A stretch of DNA of 64,000 nucleotides from CAVQCA01 sp963710815 (GCA_963710815.1 CAVQCA010000018.1:34890-98889); one strand, 5' to 3'. Positions 7,754 to 16,884 are shown, counted from the stretch's first letter. Numbers and translations are program-made. Notes: generated from the sequence alone by a model not told the origin.

Positions 7754-9832
7754 GTGATCTTGCACCGCCGGGCGGCTTTTCTGCTGGGGCTGGTGCTACT
7801 GGCCGCTGATCTGCCGGTCGGCCACAGCATTGAGGAGGTCGGCTTTTCCCTGGGCGGGATTGAAGGCGCCGGCTGGTCACTCAAGGGTCTGGAAGCACAC
7901 CTCGTCTGGCGGGATGAGACCCGTGCCGCACTGCGGTTGACAACGGCAAAGGTCGCGTTGCCCGAACCGCTGGGCAGCATTACCAACCTGAATGGTGAAT
8001 GCACGCAGGGCTCGATTACACCGCAGGCGTTGACATGTCACGACGGGATTTTCCGACTTGACTCGGATTATCTGGGCGCCCAGCAGCTGCACCTTGATTT
8101 CGACTACCGGTTTGCTTCCGGTCTTCTTGTGCTGGCGGTTGACAGGCTCAGGGTGGACGGCGGCACGGTGGCCGCAAAATTTGAACTACAGCCGTCCGGC
8201 TGGAAACTGACCGTGAAGGGGGACGCTTTGCAACTGGCCGCACTGTCGGCCCGGCTGGTGGCCGCCGGTGCATTGACGGCTTCCCTGTCGGGACCCGGTA
8301 CGCTGGGATTCGTCGCCACATTCCGGGGGCAGGACGCACACTTGCGCACGGGCCGATTATCTGCCCGACTGCAGTCACAGGAAATCTCCGACGCGGCGGG
8401 GCACCTCGCAGGCGAGAATCTCGGGCTGAGTCTCGAGGCCAGGGTGGAAAGCGCCGCGGATCGCTGGCGGATCACCGGCAGCGTCGACGCGCGCCGTGGA
8501 CGGCTCTATGTCGATCCGATATTCATCAACCTCGATCCCCGACCGGTACATGCCACGGCCACGTTCGACTGGCAGCCTTCCAGCGGACGCCTGGAGGTTC
8601 GCGACTTTGATCTCGACCAGCCGGATACGGTCAGGCTGCACGCCACGGGGCTTGTCAGGGTAATCGGGCCGGTGTCGCTGGAGAGGGGCTCCCTCGATAT
8701 CAGCGAAGGCCGCTTCCCGGGTCTGTACGACACCTATCTCCAGCCCTGGCTGATCGACACTCCGGTGGCCGATCTGAAAACAGCGGGCGTCGTTGCTGCA
8801 CACCTCCAGTGGCGGCGGGGGAAACTGGCCGGTATACGCCTGAATCTCGACGATGTTTCCTTCGATGACCGGGAAGGGCGTTATGGTCTGGGCGGCTTGC
8901 AGGGTCGGGTCAACTGGACCCCGACGGGGGATGCACGGGAATCCGACTTACACTGGCAGAACGGCCATCTTTACCGTGTACCCCTGGCCACGGGTGGGCT
9001 TGCCCTGGAATCGGCCGGGTCGAGCGTGCGCCTGCGTGAACCTGCTCATATCGGGGTGGTTGACGGTGAGCTGCAAGTCGATAGCCTGGAACTCGATGAT
9101 TCCGCCGATGCGGGCTGGCGCTGGCATGGCGACGGGATTCTCACCCCGGTGTCGCTGCCCCTGCTGTGCCGCGCCCTGGGGTGGCCTGAATTCGCCGGCA
9201 AACTCTCCGGGGTGATTCCGGATTTGCGCTATGCGGGCGGCAACCTGGGCGTCGGGGGCATGCTGCTGGTGCGTGTGTTCGACGGTTATATCACCCTCGA
9301 CAATCTGAAGCTCGAACAGCCATTCTCGGTGGTTCCCCGGCTTCGGGTCGATGCCCGGGTGAACAACATTGAGCTGAAGTCGCTGACCCGGGCATTCTCC
9401 TTCGGCGAAATCGATGGCCGTCTGGATGGCCGCGTCGATGGCCTGGATATGGAGGCCTGGCGCCCGGTGGCCTTCGATGCCCGGTTTGCCACGCCCGCGG
9501 GTGACACGTCGCGTCATCGCATCAGCCAGAAGGCGGTGGATAATATTTCCAGTATCGGCGGGGGCGGCGTCAGCGGCGCGCTGTCGCGCAGCGTGCTGCG
9601 CTTTTTCAAGGACTTTTCCTATGACAAACTGGGTATCAGCTGCCGTCTGAAGAACGCGATCTGTGAAATGGGCGGAGTCGCACCGGCCACAAACGGTTAT
9701 TATATCGTCAAGGGTCGCTTCTTGCCGCCGCGTCTCGATGTCATCGGCTATGCCGACCGTGTCGACTGGCGCACCCTGGTGTCTCAGCTTGTTTCGGTGA
9801 TCGGGCGAGAGGGCGGGGCCCGTGTGCAATGA
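7754..9832 (+). CDS. YdbH-like intermembrane AsmA-family protein
   Basis: Large protein of 692 residues with one N-terminal hydrophobic anchor (about residues 8-20) and a long, repetitive beta-strand-rich periplasmic body. It ends in the C-terminal segment shared by YdbH/DUF3971-type AsmA relatives. E. coli YdbH bridges inner and outer membranes with the lipoprotein YnbE and carries phospholipid outward; this role is inferred here from resemblance and from the YnbE/YdbL-like gene immediately downstream. The start is a GTG 4 bases after cysM. Family assignment was made by eye. Confidence 0.72.
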   Translation: MILHRRAAFLLGLVLLAADLPVGHSIEEVGFSLGGIEGAGWSLKGLEAHLVWRDETRAALRLTTAKVALPEPLGSITNLNGECTQGSITPQALTCHDGIFRLDSDYLGAQQLHLDFDYRFASGLLVLAVDRLRVDGGTVAAKFELQPSGWKLTVKGDALQLAALSARLVAAGALTASLSGPGTLGFVATFRGQDAHLRTGRLSARLQSQEISDAAGHLAGENLGLSLEARVESAADRWRITGSVDARRGRLYVDPIFINLDPRPVHATATFDWQPSSGRLEVRDFDLDQPDTVRLHATGLVRVIGPVSLERGSLDISEGRFPGLYDTYLQPWLIDTPVADLKTAGVVAAHLQWRRGKLAGIRLNLDDVSFDDREGRYGLGGLQGRVNWTPTGDARESDLHWQNGHLYRVPLATGGLALESAGSSVRLREPAHIGVVDGELQVDSLELDDSADAGWRWHGDGILTPVSLPLLCRALGWPEFAGKLSGVIPDLRYAGGNLGVGGMLLVRVFDGYITLDNLKLEQPFSVVPRLRVDARVNNIELKSLTRAFSFGEIDGRLDGRVDGLDMEAWRPVAFDARFATPAGDTSRHRISQKAVDNISSIGGGGVSGALSRSVLRFFKDFSYDKLGISCRLKNAICEMGGVAPATNGYYIVKGRFLPPRLDVIGYADRVDWRTLVSQLVSVIGREGGARVQ

Positions 9833-9912
9833 CCGGTGGGCCGCAGGGTGTTAACCTGTAACCCGGGCAGGCGTTAGTAGCCAGTAGATACCCTGGAGAA
9901 AGAGGAGGAGCG

Positions 9913-10509
9913 ATGCATACCCTGCGTATACCGATGACCCTGCTGCTGCTGCTGCTGGTTGCCGCGGCCTGTGTGACCATCAATGTGTATTTTCCCGCCG
10001 AGGCCGCGGAGAAGGCCGCGGACAGAATCATCCGTGACGTCTATGGCGAAGAGCCAAATAAGACAAAGGAACCGCAATCCCGGCGTGAGAATACCGCACC
10101 GCCACTGGCCCCGCGATACACCCTGCTTGACTGGTTCATTCCGGCGGCGCATGCCGCGGCCAATCTTTCGGTCAATACGCCGGCGATCCGGCAGCTTCAG
10201 GCTGATATGGAGGCGCGACACCGGAAACTCGCGCCCTATTACGCCTCGGGAGCGGTCGGGATGACAAACAACGGCGAGATTACGCTGCGCGACCAGAAAT
10301 TGGTGCCGCTGCAGGACAGAAACCAGGTAAAGAATCTGGTGGCCAGGGAGAATCAGGATCGCAGCGCACTCTACGCGGAAATCGCGCGGGCCAACGGTCA
10401 CCCGGAATGGGAGCAGGACATACGCCGGACCTTTGCCCGGCGCTGGGTGAATAATGCCCCCGGCGGCTGGTGGTACCAGGATGCCGGCGGTGGCTGGAAG
10501 CAGAAATAA
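9913..10509 (+). CDS. YnbE-YdbL-like lipoprotein (DUF1318)
   Basis: Protein of 198 residues. It has a leucine-rich signal ending in a lipobox-like VAAAC (Cys at about 17), followed by ITINVYFPAEAAEKAADRII-type sequence typical of YnbE/DUF1318 proteins. After a proline-rich linker comes a YdbL-like domain with NGEITLRDQ and a repeated NRQVKNLVARENQDR-type segment. In E. coli ynbE and ydbL are separate genes after ydbH; here both features appear in one product. The C-terminus ends in a glycine/tryptophan-rich tail. A strong AGAGGAGGAG ribosome site precedes the ATG. Confidence 0.75.
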   Translation: MHTLRIPMTLLLLLLVAAACVTINVYFPAEAAEKAADRIIRDVYGEEPNKTKEPQSRRENTAPPLAPRYTLLDWFIPAAHAAANLSVNTPAIRQLQADMEARHRKLAPYYASGAVGMTNNGEITLRDQKLVPLQDRNQVKNLVARENQDRSALYAEIARANGHPEWEQDIRRTFARRWVNNAPGGWWYQDAGGGWKQK

Positions 10510-10532
10510 TCGTTGATCAGGGAAGCCGCAAT

Positions 10533-10675
10533 TTCACCGCAAAGACGCAAAGGACGCAAAGTTGTAATTTTTGCAACTCACGCATATTCCGCGACTGAAC
10601 GTCAGTGGACGTGAATTTACCTGGTGTTTTTTGGTTGAATCATTTTCTTTGCGTTCTTTGCGTCTTTGCGGTGGA
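10533..10675. repeat. Palindromic intergenic repeat A, copy 2
   Basis: The left arm begins at 10535 and the complementary right arm ends at about 10673. They enclose about 85 bases of unrelated AT-richer sequence, a longer centre than copy 1. The copy separates the YdbL-like gene from the exonuclease gene and ends 20 bases before the latter's ATG, so it may carry a promoter or affect that mRNA's 5' end. Confidence 0.85.
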
Positions 10676-10694
10676 TTTTGAAGTATTGAAAACA

Positions 10695-11468
10695 ATGAAC
10701 CTGTTTGTATTTGACATCGAGACGGTTCCCGACGTGGAGAGCGGGCGGCGCCTGTACGGGCTGGAAGGGCTGGATGACCGGAATGCGGCGGCGGCAATGT
10801 TTCACCTGCGCGCGCAGGAGACCGGCGGGTCGGAATTCCTGCGCCATCATCTGCACCGCATCGTGGCGATTTCCGTCGTGCTGCGCACCGCGGATCGCTT
10901 CAAGGTCTGGTCCCTGGGTGAGCTGGATGCCACCGAGGGGGAACTGCTGCGTCGTTTCTTCGACGGCATCGACCGCTTCACACCGACGCTGGTTTCGTGG
11001 AATGGTTCCGGCTTCGACCTGCCCGTTATTCATTACCGCAGCCTGTTGCATGGCGTTTCCGCGCCGCGTTACTGGGACACCGGCGGCGATGACCGCGATT
11101 TCAAATGGAACAACTATCTCAGCCGCTACCACGAACGTCATACCGACCTGATGGACGTCCTGTCCGGTTACCAGCCCCGCGCGGTTGCCCGCCTCGACGA
11201 AATCGCCACGCTGCTGGGATTTCCGGGCAAGATGGGCATGAGCGGCGCGAAGGTCTGGGACAGCTACCAGGCCGGCGATATCGCGGGCATCCGCAATTAC
11301 TGCGAGACCGATGTGCTCAATACCTACCTGGTCTACCTGCGATTCGAATGGATCCGCGGTCACCTGACGGAGGCGGACTACACCCGGGAGTGCCGGCTGG
11401 TGCAGGAAGAATTGCAGAAAGAGGACAAGCCTCACCTGCAGGAATTTCTGCAGGCCTGGCGGGTTTGA
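10695..11468 (+). CDS. Predicted 3'-5' exonuclease, PolB-like (DnaQ fold)
   Basis: Protein of 257 residues of the DEDD exonuclease superfamily related to family B polymerase proofreading domains. ExoI motif: FDIETVPD (residues 5-12). ExoII: SWNGSGFDLPVI with the catalytic Asp. ExoIII: YCETDVLNTYLVYLR. The exact substrate is unknown. The reading frame is open upstream into repeat A, but the ATG at 10695 is the one that begins the fold (MNLFVFDIE). Confidence 0.86.
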   Translation: MNLFVFDIETVPDVESGRRLYGLEGLDDRNAAAAMFHLRAQETGGSEFLRHHLHRIVAISVVLRTADRFKVWSLGELDATEGELLRRFFDGIDRFTPTLVSWNGSGFDLPVIHYRSLLHGVSAPRYWDTGGDDRDFKWNNYLSRYHERHTDLMDVLSGYQPRAVARLDEIATLLGFPGKMGMSGAKVWDSYQAGDIAGIRNYCETDVLNTYLVYLRFEWIRGHLTEADYTRECRLVQEELQKEDKPHLQEFLQAWRV

Positions 11469-11504
11469 ATCGTCCGGCCCCGGGCTTGTTCCAGGATTGC
11501 GCCC

Positions 11505-11716
11505 AGGAGCCTGTCGGACTTAGGTGATCGTAGCGAGCATGGTGGGAGAACGAGCACAGAGTTTTCCGATATCGAGGCGCATAGTGGTGCTATGCAACGA
11601 GATATCGGGGAACTATGGGCCGCTCTCCCGCCAGCGCACGACTGCAGGGATGCAGGAGGTAGGGCAACGCAGGGAGCAGTTGCCGAGTAGGTCAATCCTA
11701 AGTCCGACAGGCTCCT
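11505..11716. mobile_element. 212-bp MITE-like element with 18-bp terminal inverted repeats
   Basis: The ends are AGGAGCCTGTCGGACTTA at 11505-11522 and its exact complement at 11699-11716. Inside there is an imperfect hairpin around GATATCG (about 11568-11610) and no credible coding sequence. It occupies nearly the whole gap between the exonuclease gene and rlmD and stops 9 bases before the rlmD ATG. A decayed derivative is visible at about 54992-55062. A non-autonomous transposable element is inferred from structure; no transposase relative is in the window. Confidence 0.75.
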
Positions 11717-11725
11717 AGTCGAGTG

Positions 11726-13057
11726 ATGGGCAGACACCGCCGCACGTCGCGCCTGCCTGACCCGGTGGAACGGGTGGGCGTGGAGTCACTCAGCCATGAT
11801 GGCCGGGGGGTGGCGCATCCCGGCGGCAAGGCGGTCTTTATCGACGGCGCCCTGCCCGGTGAAACGGTAGCCATCGATTATCTGGCAACTCATCGCAACT
11901 ACGACGAGGCCCGGGTTCGTACGGTGCATAAACCCTCGCCGCACCGGGTCGAACCGGGGTGCCCGCATTTCGGGGTGTGCGGCGGTTGCAGCCTGCAGCA
12001 CCTGGAAGCCGGTGGGCAGATCGTTGCCAAGCAGCAGGTGCTGCTGGATAACCTGAGCCGTATCGGCGGGGTGACCCCGGAGGAGGTATTGTCGCCGTTG
12101 CGCGGTCCGGTATGGGGCTACCGCGGCAAGGCGCGTCTCGGCATCAAGGATGTCATAAAGAAGGGACGTGTGCTGATCGGCTTCCGCGAGAAGCGCAGCT
12201 CGTATCTGGCTGATCTGCAGCGCTGCGAGGTGCTGCACCCTTCCGTCGGCGCGCGCCTTCCCGCGATTGCCGATATGATCACCGGGCTAACAGCGAGGTC
12301 GCGCATGCCCCAGGTCGAGGTGGCCGTGACCGACAGCGCCACGGCACTGGTCTTCCGGCACCTCGATGCACTGGGTGAGGCGGACCTCGACAGGCTGAAG
12401 GCGTTTGCCCGCGACCAGAATATTCATGTCTACCTGCAACCGGGCGGACCGGACAGCGTGCGGCCGCTGTGGCCGGAGGACTCCACGCTGAGCTATGCCT
12501 TGCCGGCGCAGGGCATCGAGCTCGATTTCAGACCCACTGACTTTACCCAGATCAATAGCGCCATAAACCGGCTGATGGTGGAACGTGTGCTGCAGCTGCT
12601 TGCCCCCGAGGGTTCACAGCGCGTGCTCGACCTGTACTGCGGGCTGGGCAATTTCACCCTGCCACTGGCGCGCCATGCCGCAGCGGTGGTGGGGATCGAG
12701 GGGGACGCCGGGCTGGTGGCGCGCGCACGCCACAACGCCAGCCGCAATGGTATCGAGAACGCGGCGTTTCATGTCGCAGATCTCGCCGCGAGCAACATCG
12801 AGGCGTCCTGGGCGGGTCAGACCTATGACCGTATCCTGCTGGACCCGCCACGCAGCGGTGCCGCCGCGGCACTGGATCTGGTGGGAAATATCCGGCCCGT
12901 TCGCGTGGTCTACGTTTCCTGCCATCCCGGGTCACTGGCCCGTGACACGGCCCGTCTGGTCGAGGATTTCGGTTACCGGCTGCTTGCGGCGGGCGTCATG
13001 GACATGTTTCCGCATACCGCGCACGTGGAATCGATCGCCCTGTTCGAATTGCCCTGA
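11726..13057 (+). CDS. rlmD: 23S rRNA (uracil-1939-C5)-methyltransferase
   Basis: SAM-dependent enzyme making m5U1939 in 23S rRNA. The protein has about 443 residues: an N-terminal TRAM domain (DPVERVGVESLSHDGRG onwards), the iron-sulfur cysteines in CPHFGVCGGCSLQ (about residues 80-95), a Rossmann domain with VLDLYCGLGNFTLPLA, and the nucleophilic cysteine in VYVSCHPGSLARD. The ATG at 11726 is preceded in frame by GTG at 11723. The upstream region is occupied by the MITE-like element, which leaves no clear ribosome site. Confidence 0.94.
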   Translation: MGRHRRTSRLPDPVERVGVESLSHDGRGVAHPGGKAVFIDGALPGETVAIDYLATHRNYDEARVRTVHKPSPHRVEPGCPHFGVCGGCSLQHLEAGGQIVAKQQVLLDNLSRIGGVTPEEVLSPLRGPVWGYRGKARLGIKDVIKKGRVLIGFREKRSSYLADLQRCEVLHPSVGARLPAIADMITGLTARSRMPQVEVAVTDSATALVFRHLDALGEADLDRLKAFARDQNIHVYLQPGGPDSVRPLWPEDSTLSYALPAQGIELDFRPTDFTQINSAINRLMVERVLQLLAPEGSQRVLDLYCGLGNFTLPLARHAAAVVGIEGDAGLVARARHNASRNGIENAAFHVADLAASNIEASWAGQTYDRILLDPPRSGAAAALDLVGNIRPVRVVYVSCHPGSLARDTARLVEDFGYRLLAAGVMDMFPHTAHVESIALFELP

Positions 13058-13074
13058 GCGGGTTTTGCCGGCGG

Positions 13075-13674
13075 CTATTGCTTGAACCAGCGGCTGCTGA
13101 GCGCGTCGAACACCAGCCGCGGGTACCAGGACTTGCCGAGGCTGCCGTTGTAACGCGCCAGCGCACGGTACAGGTTGCCCTTCTCCATGTTCAGGTAGTA
13201 TTTCAATATGGCGCAACCGATGCGGATATTCGTGTCGATAGTGAACAGGTTGTCCTCCGGGTGGCCGATCTCATTCAGCCAGAAGGGCATGATCTGCATC
13301 AGGCCCTCTGCACCGGCCGAGGAGATCGCAAAACGGTCATAGCGGCTCTCGACGTCGATGACGGCCAGGACGAGTTCCGGTGGAAGTTCGGTGCGCTGCG
13401 CCTCGTGATGAACCGTCCTGAGGATGGTCAGCCGCTCCTGCGGATCCTTCACCCGGCTTTCCAGCCGGTGCGACATGTCGGTCAGCCAGACCTCGGCATC
13501 AAAGCGATCCTTGAAGCTGTCGCTCGAGTCAATGGCCTTGATCAACGCCTGACGCATTGCCTCATCCGGACGTTCCAGGGTTGCCGCCATGGCGTTCGGC
13601 AGGTGGACGGCGTACAGCCATCCCAGCAGGACTGCCAGCAGCCGGAGCGAACGGTTTTCAGGTTTGTTTCCCAT
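13075..13674 (-). CDS. Lytic transglycosylase (SLT domain)
   Basis: Murein-cleaving enzyme of 199 residues. It has an N-terminal signal peptide (hydrophobic about 9-28, ending AMA) and a C-terminal SLT/goose-lysozyme-like domain with catalytic Glu109 in DVESRYD. The GLMQIMP motif and the ARYNGS segment are also present. It is convergent with rlmD and lies just downstream of proS in the same direction (start 10 bases after the proS stop), so it may be co-transcribed with proS. It is short for an exported transglycosylase, close to the minimal SLT type. Confidence 0.88.
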   Translation of the reverse strand: MGNKPENRSLRLLAVLLGWLYAVHLPNAMAATLERPDEAMRQALIKAIDSSDSFKDRFDAEVWLTDMSHRLESRVKDPQERLTILRTVHHEAQRTELPPELVLAVIDVESRYDRFAISSAGAEGLMQIMPFWLNEIGHPEDNLFTIDTNIRIGCAILKYYLNMEKGNLYRALARYNGSLGKSWYPRLVFDALSSRWFKQ

Positions 13675-13683
13675 GACCTCCCG

Positions 13684-15405
13684 TTATCGGCCCGAGGCCG
13701 GCAGCGCTTGATTTGTCAGGAAATCCACGATCTCCCCGCGCGCTATGTCCCGGCTCTCGACGGCGCGCCGGTGTTTGTACTCGACCATGCCACGATCGAG
13801 ATTCTTCTCGCCGACGACGACCCGATGCGGGATGCCGACCAGCTCCATGTCGGCAAACATGACGCCGGGGCGCGCCTCGCGGTCATCCAGCAATACCTCC
13901 AGTCCGGCAGCCTGCAGTTCCTCGTAGAGCGCCTCGGTCGCTTCCCGCACGCGGAGCGATTTTTTCATGTTCATGGGTAACAGGGCAACGTGAAACGGCG
14001 CGATGGGTTCCGGCCAGATCATGCCCCTGTCGTCGTGGTTCTGTTCAACCGCGGCAGCCACGATGCGGGATACGCCGATGCCGTAGCAGCCCATGATCAT
14101 GCTGACTTCGCGCCCCTGTTCATCGAGTACCGTGGCCTTCATGGCCTCGCTGTACTTTCTGCCCAGCTGAAAAATGTGCCCGACCTCGATACCGCGTGCA
14201 ATCGTCAGTTGCCCCCTGCCATCGGGGCTCGGATCCCCGTTGACCACATTGCGCAGGTCCGCCGTCAGCGGCGCCGGCAGATCGCGTCCCCAGTTGACAC
14301 CGGTCAGGTGCCAGCCGTCCTCGTTTGCACCGCAGACGAAATCGGCGAGCTGCGCCGCTGCATGATCCACGATGACCGGTATGGCAAGTCCCACCGGTCC
14401 GAGCGAGCCGGCCGGACAGCCCGCCGCGGCGCGAATCCGGGCATCGCTGGCGAATTCCAGCGGGTCGGCAACGGCGGGGTGCTTCCCGGCCTTGATGACA
14501 TTGAGTTCATGGTCGCCGCGCAGCACCAGCGCCACGACATCGCTGTCAGCGCCCTGGACGAGCAGGGTCTTGATGCACCGGGTAGCAGGTTCGCCCAGGA
14601 ATCCGGCCACCTCGTCGATGCTGTGCAGATTCGGTGTTTCCACCCGCTGCAAGGCGTGCGCGGGTCCCGGACGATTACCCGGAGGCGCGAGCGCCGCGGC
14701 CAGCTCCACGTTGGCGGCGTAGTCGCTTTCCGTGGAGAAGGCGATGGCATCCTCGCCGGAATCGGCCAGCACGTGGAATTCGTGCGAGACGTTGCCGCCG
14801 ATCGCGCCGGTATCGGCCTGTACCGCGCGGAAATTCATGCCCAGACGGGTAAAGATACGGGTATAGGTCTGGTACATGAGCTGGTAGGTCTGATCCAGCG
14901 ACGTCTGGTCGGCATGGAAAGAGTAGGCGTCCTTCATCAGGAATTCGCGCGCGCGCATGACGCCAAAGCGCGGTCGTATCTCGTCGCGGAACTTGGTCTG
15001 TATCTGGTAGAAATTCACCGGCAGTTGCCGGTAGCTGCGCAGTTCTCGCCGGGCGATGTCGGTAATCACCTCCTCGTGGGTGGGGCCGAAACAGAAGTCG
15101 CGCTGATGGCGGTCCCGGATGCGCAGCAATTCCGGCCCATACTGCTCCCAGCGCCCGGATTCCTGCCATAGTTCTGCCGGCTGTATGGCCGGCATCAGCA
15201 GTTCGAGCGCACCCGCCCGGTTCATTTCCTCGCGGATAATCGCCTCGACCTTGCGCAATATGCGCAGGCCCAGCGGCAGCCAGCTGTAGACGCCGGCGGC
15301 CTGCTTGCGCAGCATGCCGGCGCGCAGCATCAACTGGTGGCTGACGACTTCGGCATCGGCCGGCGTCTCTTTAAGCGTGGATAGCGGAAAGCGTGAAAGG
15401 CGCAT
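13684..15405 (-). CDS. proS: Prolyl-tRNA synthetase
   Basis: Class II aminoacyl-tRNA synthetase of 573 residues. Motif 1 lies near residue 60, motif 2 in the FRDEIRPRFGVMRAREFLMKD segment, and motif 3 near GCYGIGVSR. Between motifs 2 and 3 lies the bacterial INS editing domain, which hydrolyses mis-charged Ala-tRNA(Pro). A C-terminal anticodon-binding domain follows (EARPGVMFADMELVGIPHRVVVGEK). Length and order are typical of the bacterial-type enzyme. Confidence 0.97.
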   Translation of the reverse strand: MRLSRFPLSTLKETPADAEVVSHQLMLRAGMLRKQAAGVYSWLPLGLRILRKVEAIIREEMNRAGALELLMPAIQPAELWQESGRWEQYGPELLRIRDRHQRDFCFGPTHEEVITDIARRELRSYRQLPVNFYQIQTKFRDEIRPRFGVMRAREFLMKDAYSFHADQTSLDQTYQLMYQTYTRIFTRLGMNFRAVQADTGAIGGNVSHEFHVLADSGEDAIAFSTESDYAANVELAAALAPPGNRPGPAHALQRVETPNLHSIDEVAGFLGEPATRCIKTLLVQGADSDVVALVLRGDHELNVIKAGKHPAVADPLEFASDARIRAAAGCPAGSLGPVGLAIPVIVDHAAAQLADFVCGANEDGWHLTGVNWGRDLPAPLTADLRNVVNGDPSPDGRGQLTIARGIEVGHIFQLGRKYSEAMKATVLDEQGREVSMIMGCYGIGVSRIVAAAVEQNHDDRGMIWPEPIAPFHVALLPMNMKKSLRVREATEALYEELQAAGLEVLLDDREARPGVMFADMELVGIPHRVVVGEKNLDRGMVEYKHRRAVESRDIARGEIVDFLTNQALPASGR

Positions 15406-15476
15406 GGTAATTATTCTGCTCGTGGGGTGACCGACGGTCGATTGTAGCGGTCGGGCAGGGGTGACGTACAGGCGGG

Positions 15477-15755
15477 CTATTGCAGTCCGGGCGGTCGAGG
15501 TAGCACGTTGACGTCTTCCCGGTATTCGAGCTTTTCATAATCGACCCCTTCCGGCGGCGGCTGATCGGTTATGTGCCAGTTGCCCCTGGCATCGCGCCAT
15601 TTGTACAGGCGTGCGGTTTTCTTCGGAGTGATATCGGACAGGCCGATGGCCGAAGACAGGTTCTGAATCCGGTCCCGGTACTCTGGCCTGAGATACAAGA
15701 CGAGGCTAGAAACCAGCAAGAGTACGACCAGCAGCAGGAACAGGCGCATCAGCAT
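15477..15755 (-). CDS. DUF4124 small membrane protein
   Basis: Protein of 92 residues with one N-terminal hydrophobic segment (about 3-24) and a periplasmic DUF4124 module (LYKWRDARGNWHITDQPPPEG). This module of unknown function is common in gammaproteobacterial envelope proteins. A second DUF4124 gene lies about 0.4 kb upstream on the same strand, with the MIF-like gene between. Confidence 0.8.
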   Translation of the reverse strand: MLMRLFLLLVVLLLVSSLVLYLRPEYRDRIQNLSSAIGLSDITPKKTARLYKWRDARGNWHITDQPPPEGVDYEKLEYREDVNVLPRPPGLQ

Positions 15756-15779
15756 GAACCCTGCGGCTGTCCGGGGTGC

Positions 15780-16124
15780 TCAGAAGGTGCCGCCATTCCA
15801 GCCCCACATATGACGTGGTGCATCGGTGAATTCAATGTAAATGCGATTCGTGGCAACGCCGGTCTCCTCGGCGACCAGACCGCATAGCGCCTTCGAGGCG
15901 GATGCGATGACGGAGTCGGGTAGTCCGATGCTTTTAAGTTCGAGGTAGGCAAGCGGCTCATCGGTGCCGGCGAATTGCATGGCAGTGTTGGATTCAACCG
16001 ATACCATGACGTAGGCCTCGGGTTTTCCGAGCAGTTCGGCGACCAGGGTGGAGCCCTTCGACCCCAGGGATTTTGCGGTCGTTTCGGCAAGCTGCAGGTT
16101 GGTCCGAATATTGAGATACGGCAT
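15780..16124 (-). CDS. MIF-family tautomerase (phenylpyruvate tautomerase-like)
   Basis: Protein of 114 residues, the standard length of the macrophage migration inhibitory factor family. The catalytic Pro follows the initiator Met (MPYLNIRTN), and the C-terminus has the family ending MWGWNGGTF. These enzymes form trimers and tautomerise phenylpyruvate-type keto-enols; the physiological substrate in bacteria is usually unknown. Its two neighbours on the same strand are DUF4124 genes, giving no functional hint. Confidence 0.85.
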   Translation of the reverse strand: MPYLNIRTNLQLAETTAKSLGSKGSTLVAELLGKPEAYVMVSVESNTAMQFAGTDEPLAYLELKSIGLPDSVIASASKALCGLVAEETGVATNRIYIEFTDAPRHMWGWNGGTF

Positions 16125-16143
16125 GGCGGGGTCCCGGAGCGCG

Positions 16144-16606
16144 TCAGGGGCTGCAGTTTTCCTCTATCTGCTTGTTGGCCTCGTCGATGCGCTTCTTGCG
16201 TTCTTCATCGGTCAGACGCAGGATTTTACCATTTGGCCCCATGTAACGAACGTTTCCCCCGCGTTGCAGGTTGTCCAGGTTTTTATGGGCAACTTCACAA
16301 TTACTCCTGCGGATCTTCTGGATTTCCACCCATTGCTTGGCATCCTTGGCACCCTGTAACTTTTCCTTGTTCTGTTGCTCGAATTTATCAACCTGCTCTT
16401 GCACCCGCCGGGTTGAGGACCTCCGGCGAATGGGCGGGCGGTGGCGGCGCGTTCAATTTTTCGGTTTTGAGCCCCGGCGGCGGGAACTGGGAGTAGTGAA
16501 TTTCTCCCTGATCGTCGGTCCATTTGTAGATTCCCGGGGTGTCAGCGGCCGCGGACGCATTGGCGATCAGCAGCAGGACACCTATGACAGCTAAACGACG
16601 CAACAT
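16144..16606 (-). CDS. DUF4124 exported protein, interrupted by a frameshift
   Basis: One gene read in two frames. The upstream part (start at 16606) has a signal peptide ending ASAAAD and the DUF4124 module GIYKWTDDQGEIHYSQFPPPG. It runs out at about 16391 after PEVLNPAG. The continuation in the next frame (from about 16404 to the stop at 16144) carries the family's coiled C-terminal half (EQVDKFEQQNKEKL, RRSNCEVAHKNLDNLQRGG). A single-base insertion at about 16390-16405 explains the break, from sequencing error or real mutation. Confidence 0.7.
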
Positions 16607-16654
16607 GAATTCCCCCTGATAATGAATAACATTGTTGGCCCATAACGGAAATCT

Positions 16655-16798
16655 ATGCGCATATTAGGGGCAATTGGCAATCAGAACAAGCCATTGCATC
16701 ACAGTTTCGTGAATTTCCATGCAAGCATGAAGCTGCGATCCTGCCGTGGTTCATCTCTTGACCTTCACCTGCAATATCAGTACTTTCTACTGTTCTGA
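16655..16798 (+). CDS. Possible leader peptide upstream of ilvB
   Basis: Open frame of 47 codons (an internal ATG at 16727 gives 23) ending 16 bases before a terminator hairpin. The last part is leucine-rich (SLDLHLQYQYFLLF), but it lacks the isoleucine/valine runs of classic ilv leaders and no clear ribosome site was found. The call rests only on its position and the leucine codons near the end. Confidence 0.25.
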   Translation: MRILGAIGNQNKPLHHSFVNFHASMKLRSCRGSSLDLHLQYQYFLLF

Positions 16799-16813
16799 AA
16801 ATGTGCGCCCGGT

Positions 16814-16837
16814 ATGCCCGTCACAGCGGGCATTTTT
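16814..16837 (+). terminator. Intrinsic terminator / attenuator before ilvB
   Basis: A 7-bp perfect stem (ATGCCCG with CGGGCAT, 6-base loop) is followed by TTTTT. It reads in the ilvB direction, about 48 bases before the ilvB start, and no plus-strand gene upstream needs a terminator. This placement fits transcriptional attenuation of the ilvBNC operon. Confidence 0.65.
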
Positions 16838-16884
16838 CTTGGGGTTATTGCGCGAATCGCTATTGCAGGCAGGAGTAAATCAGG

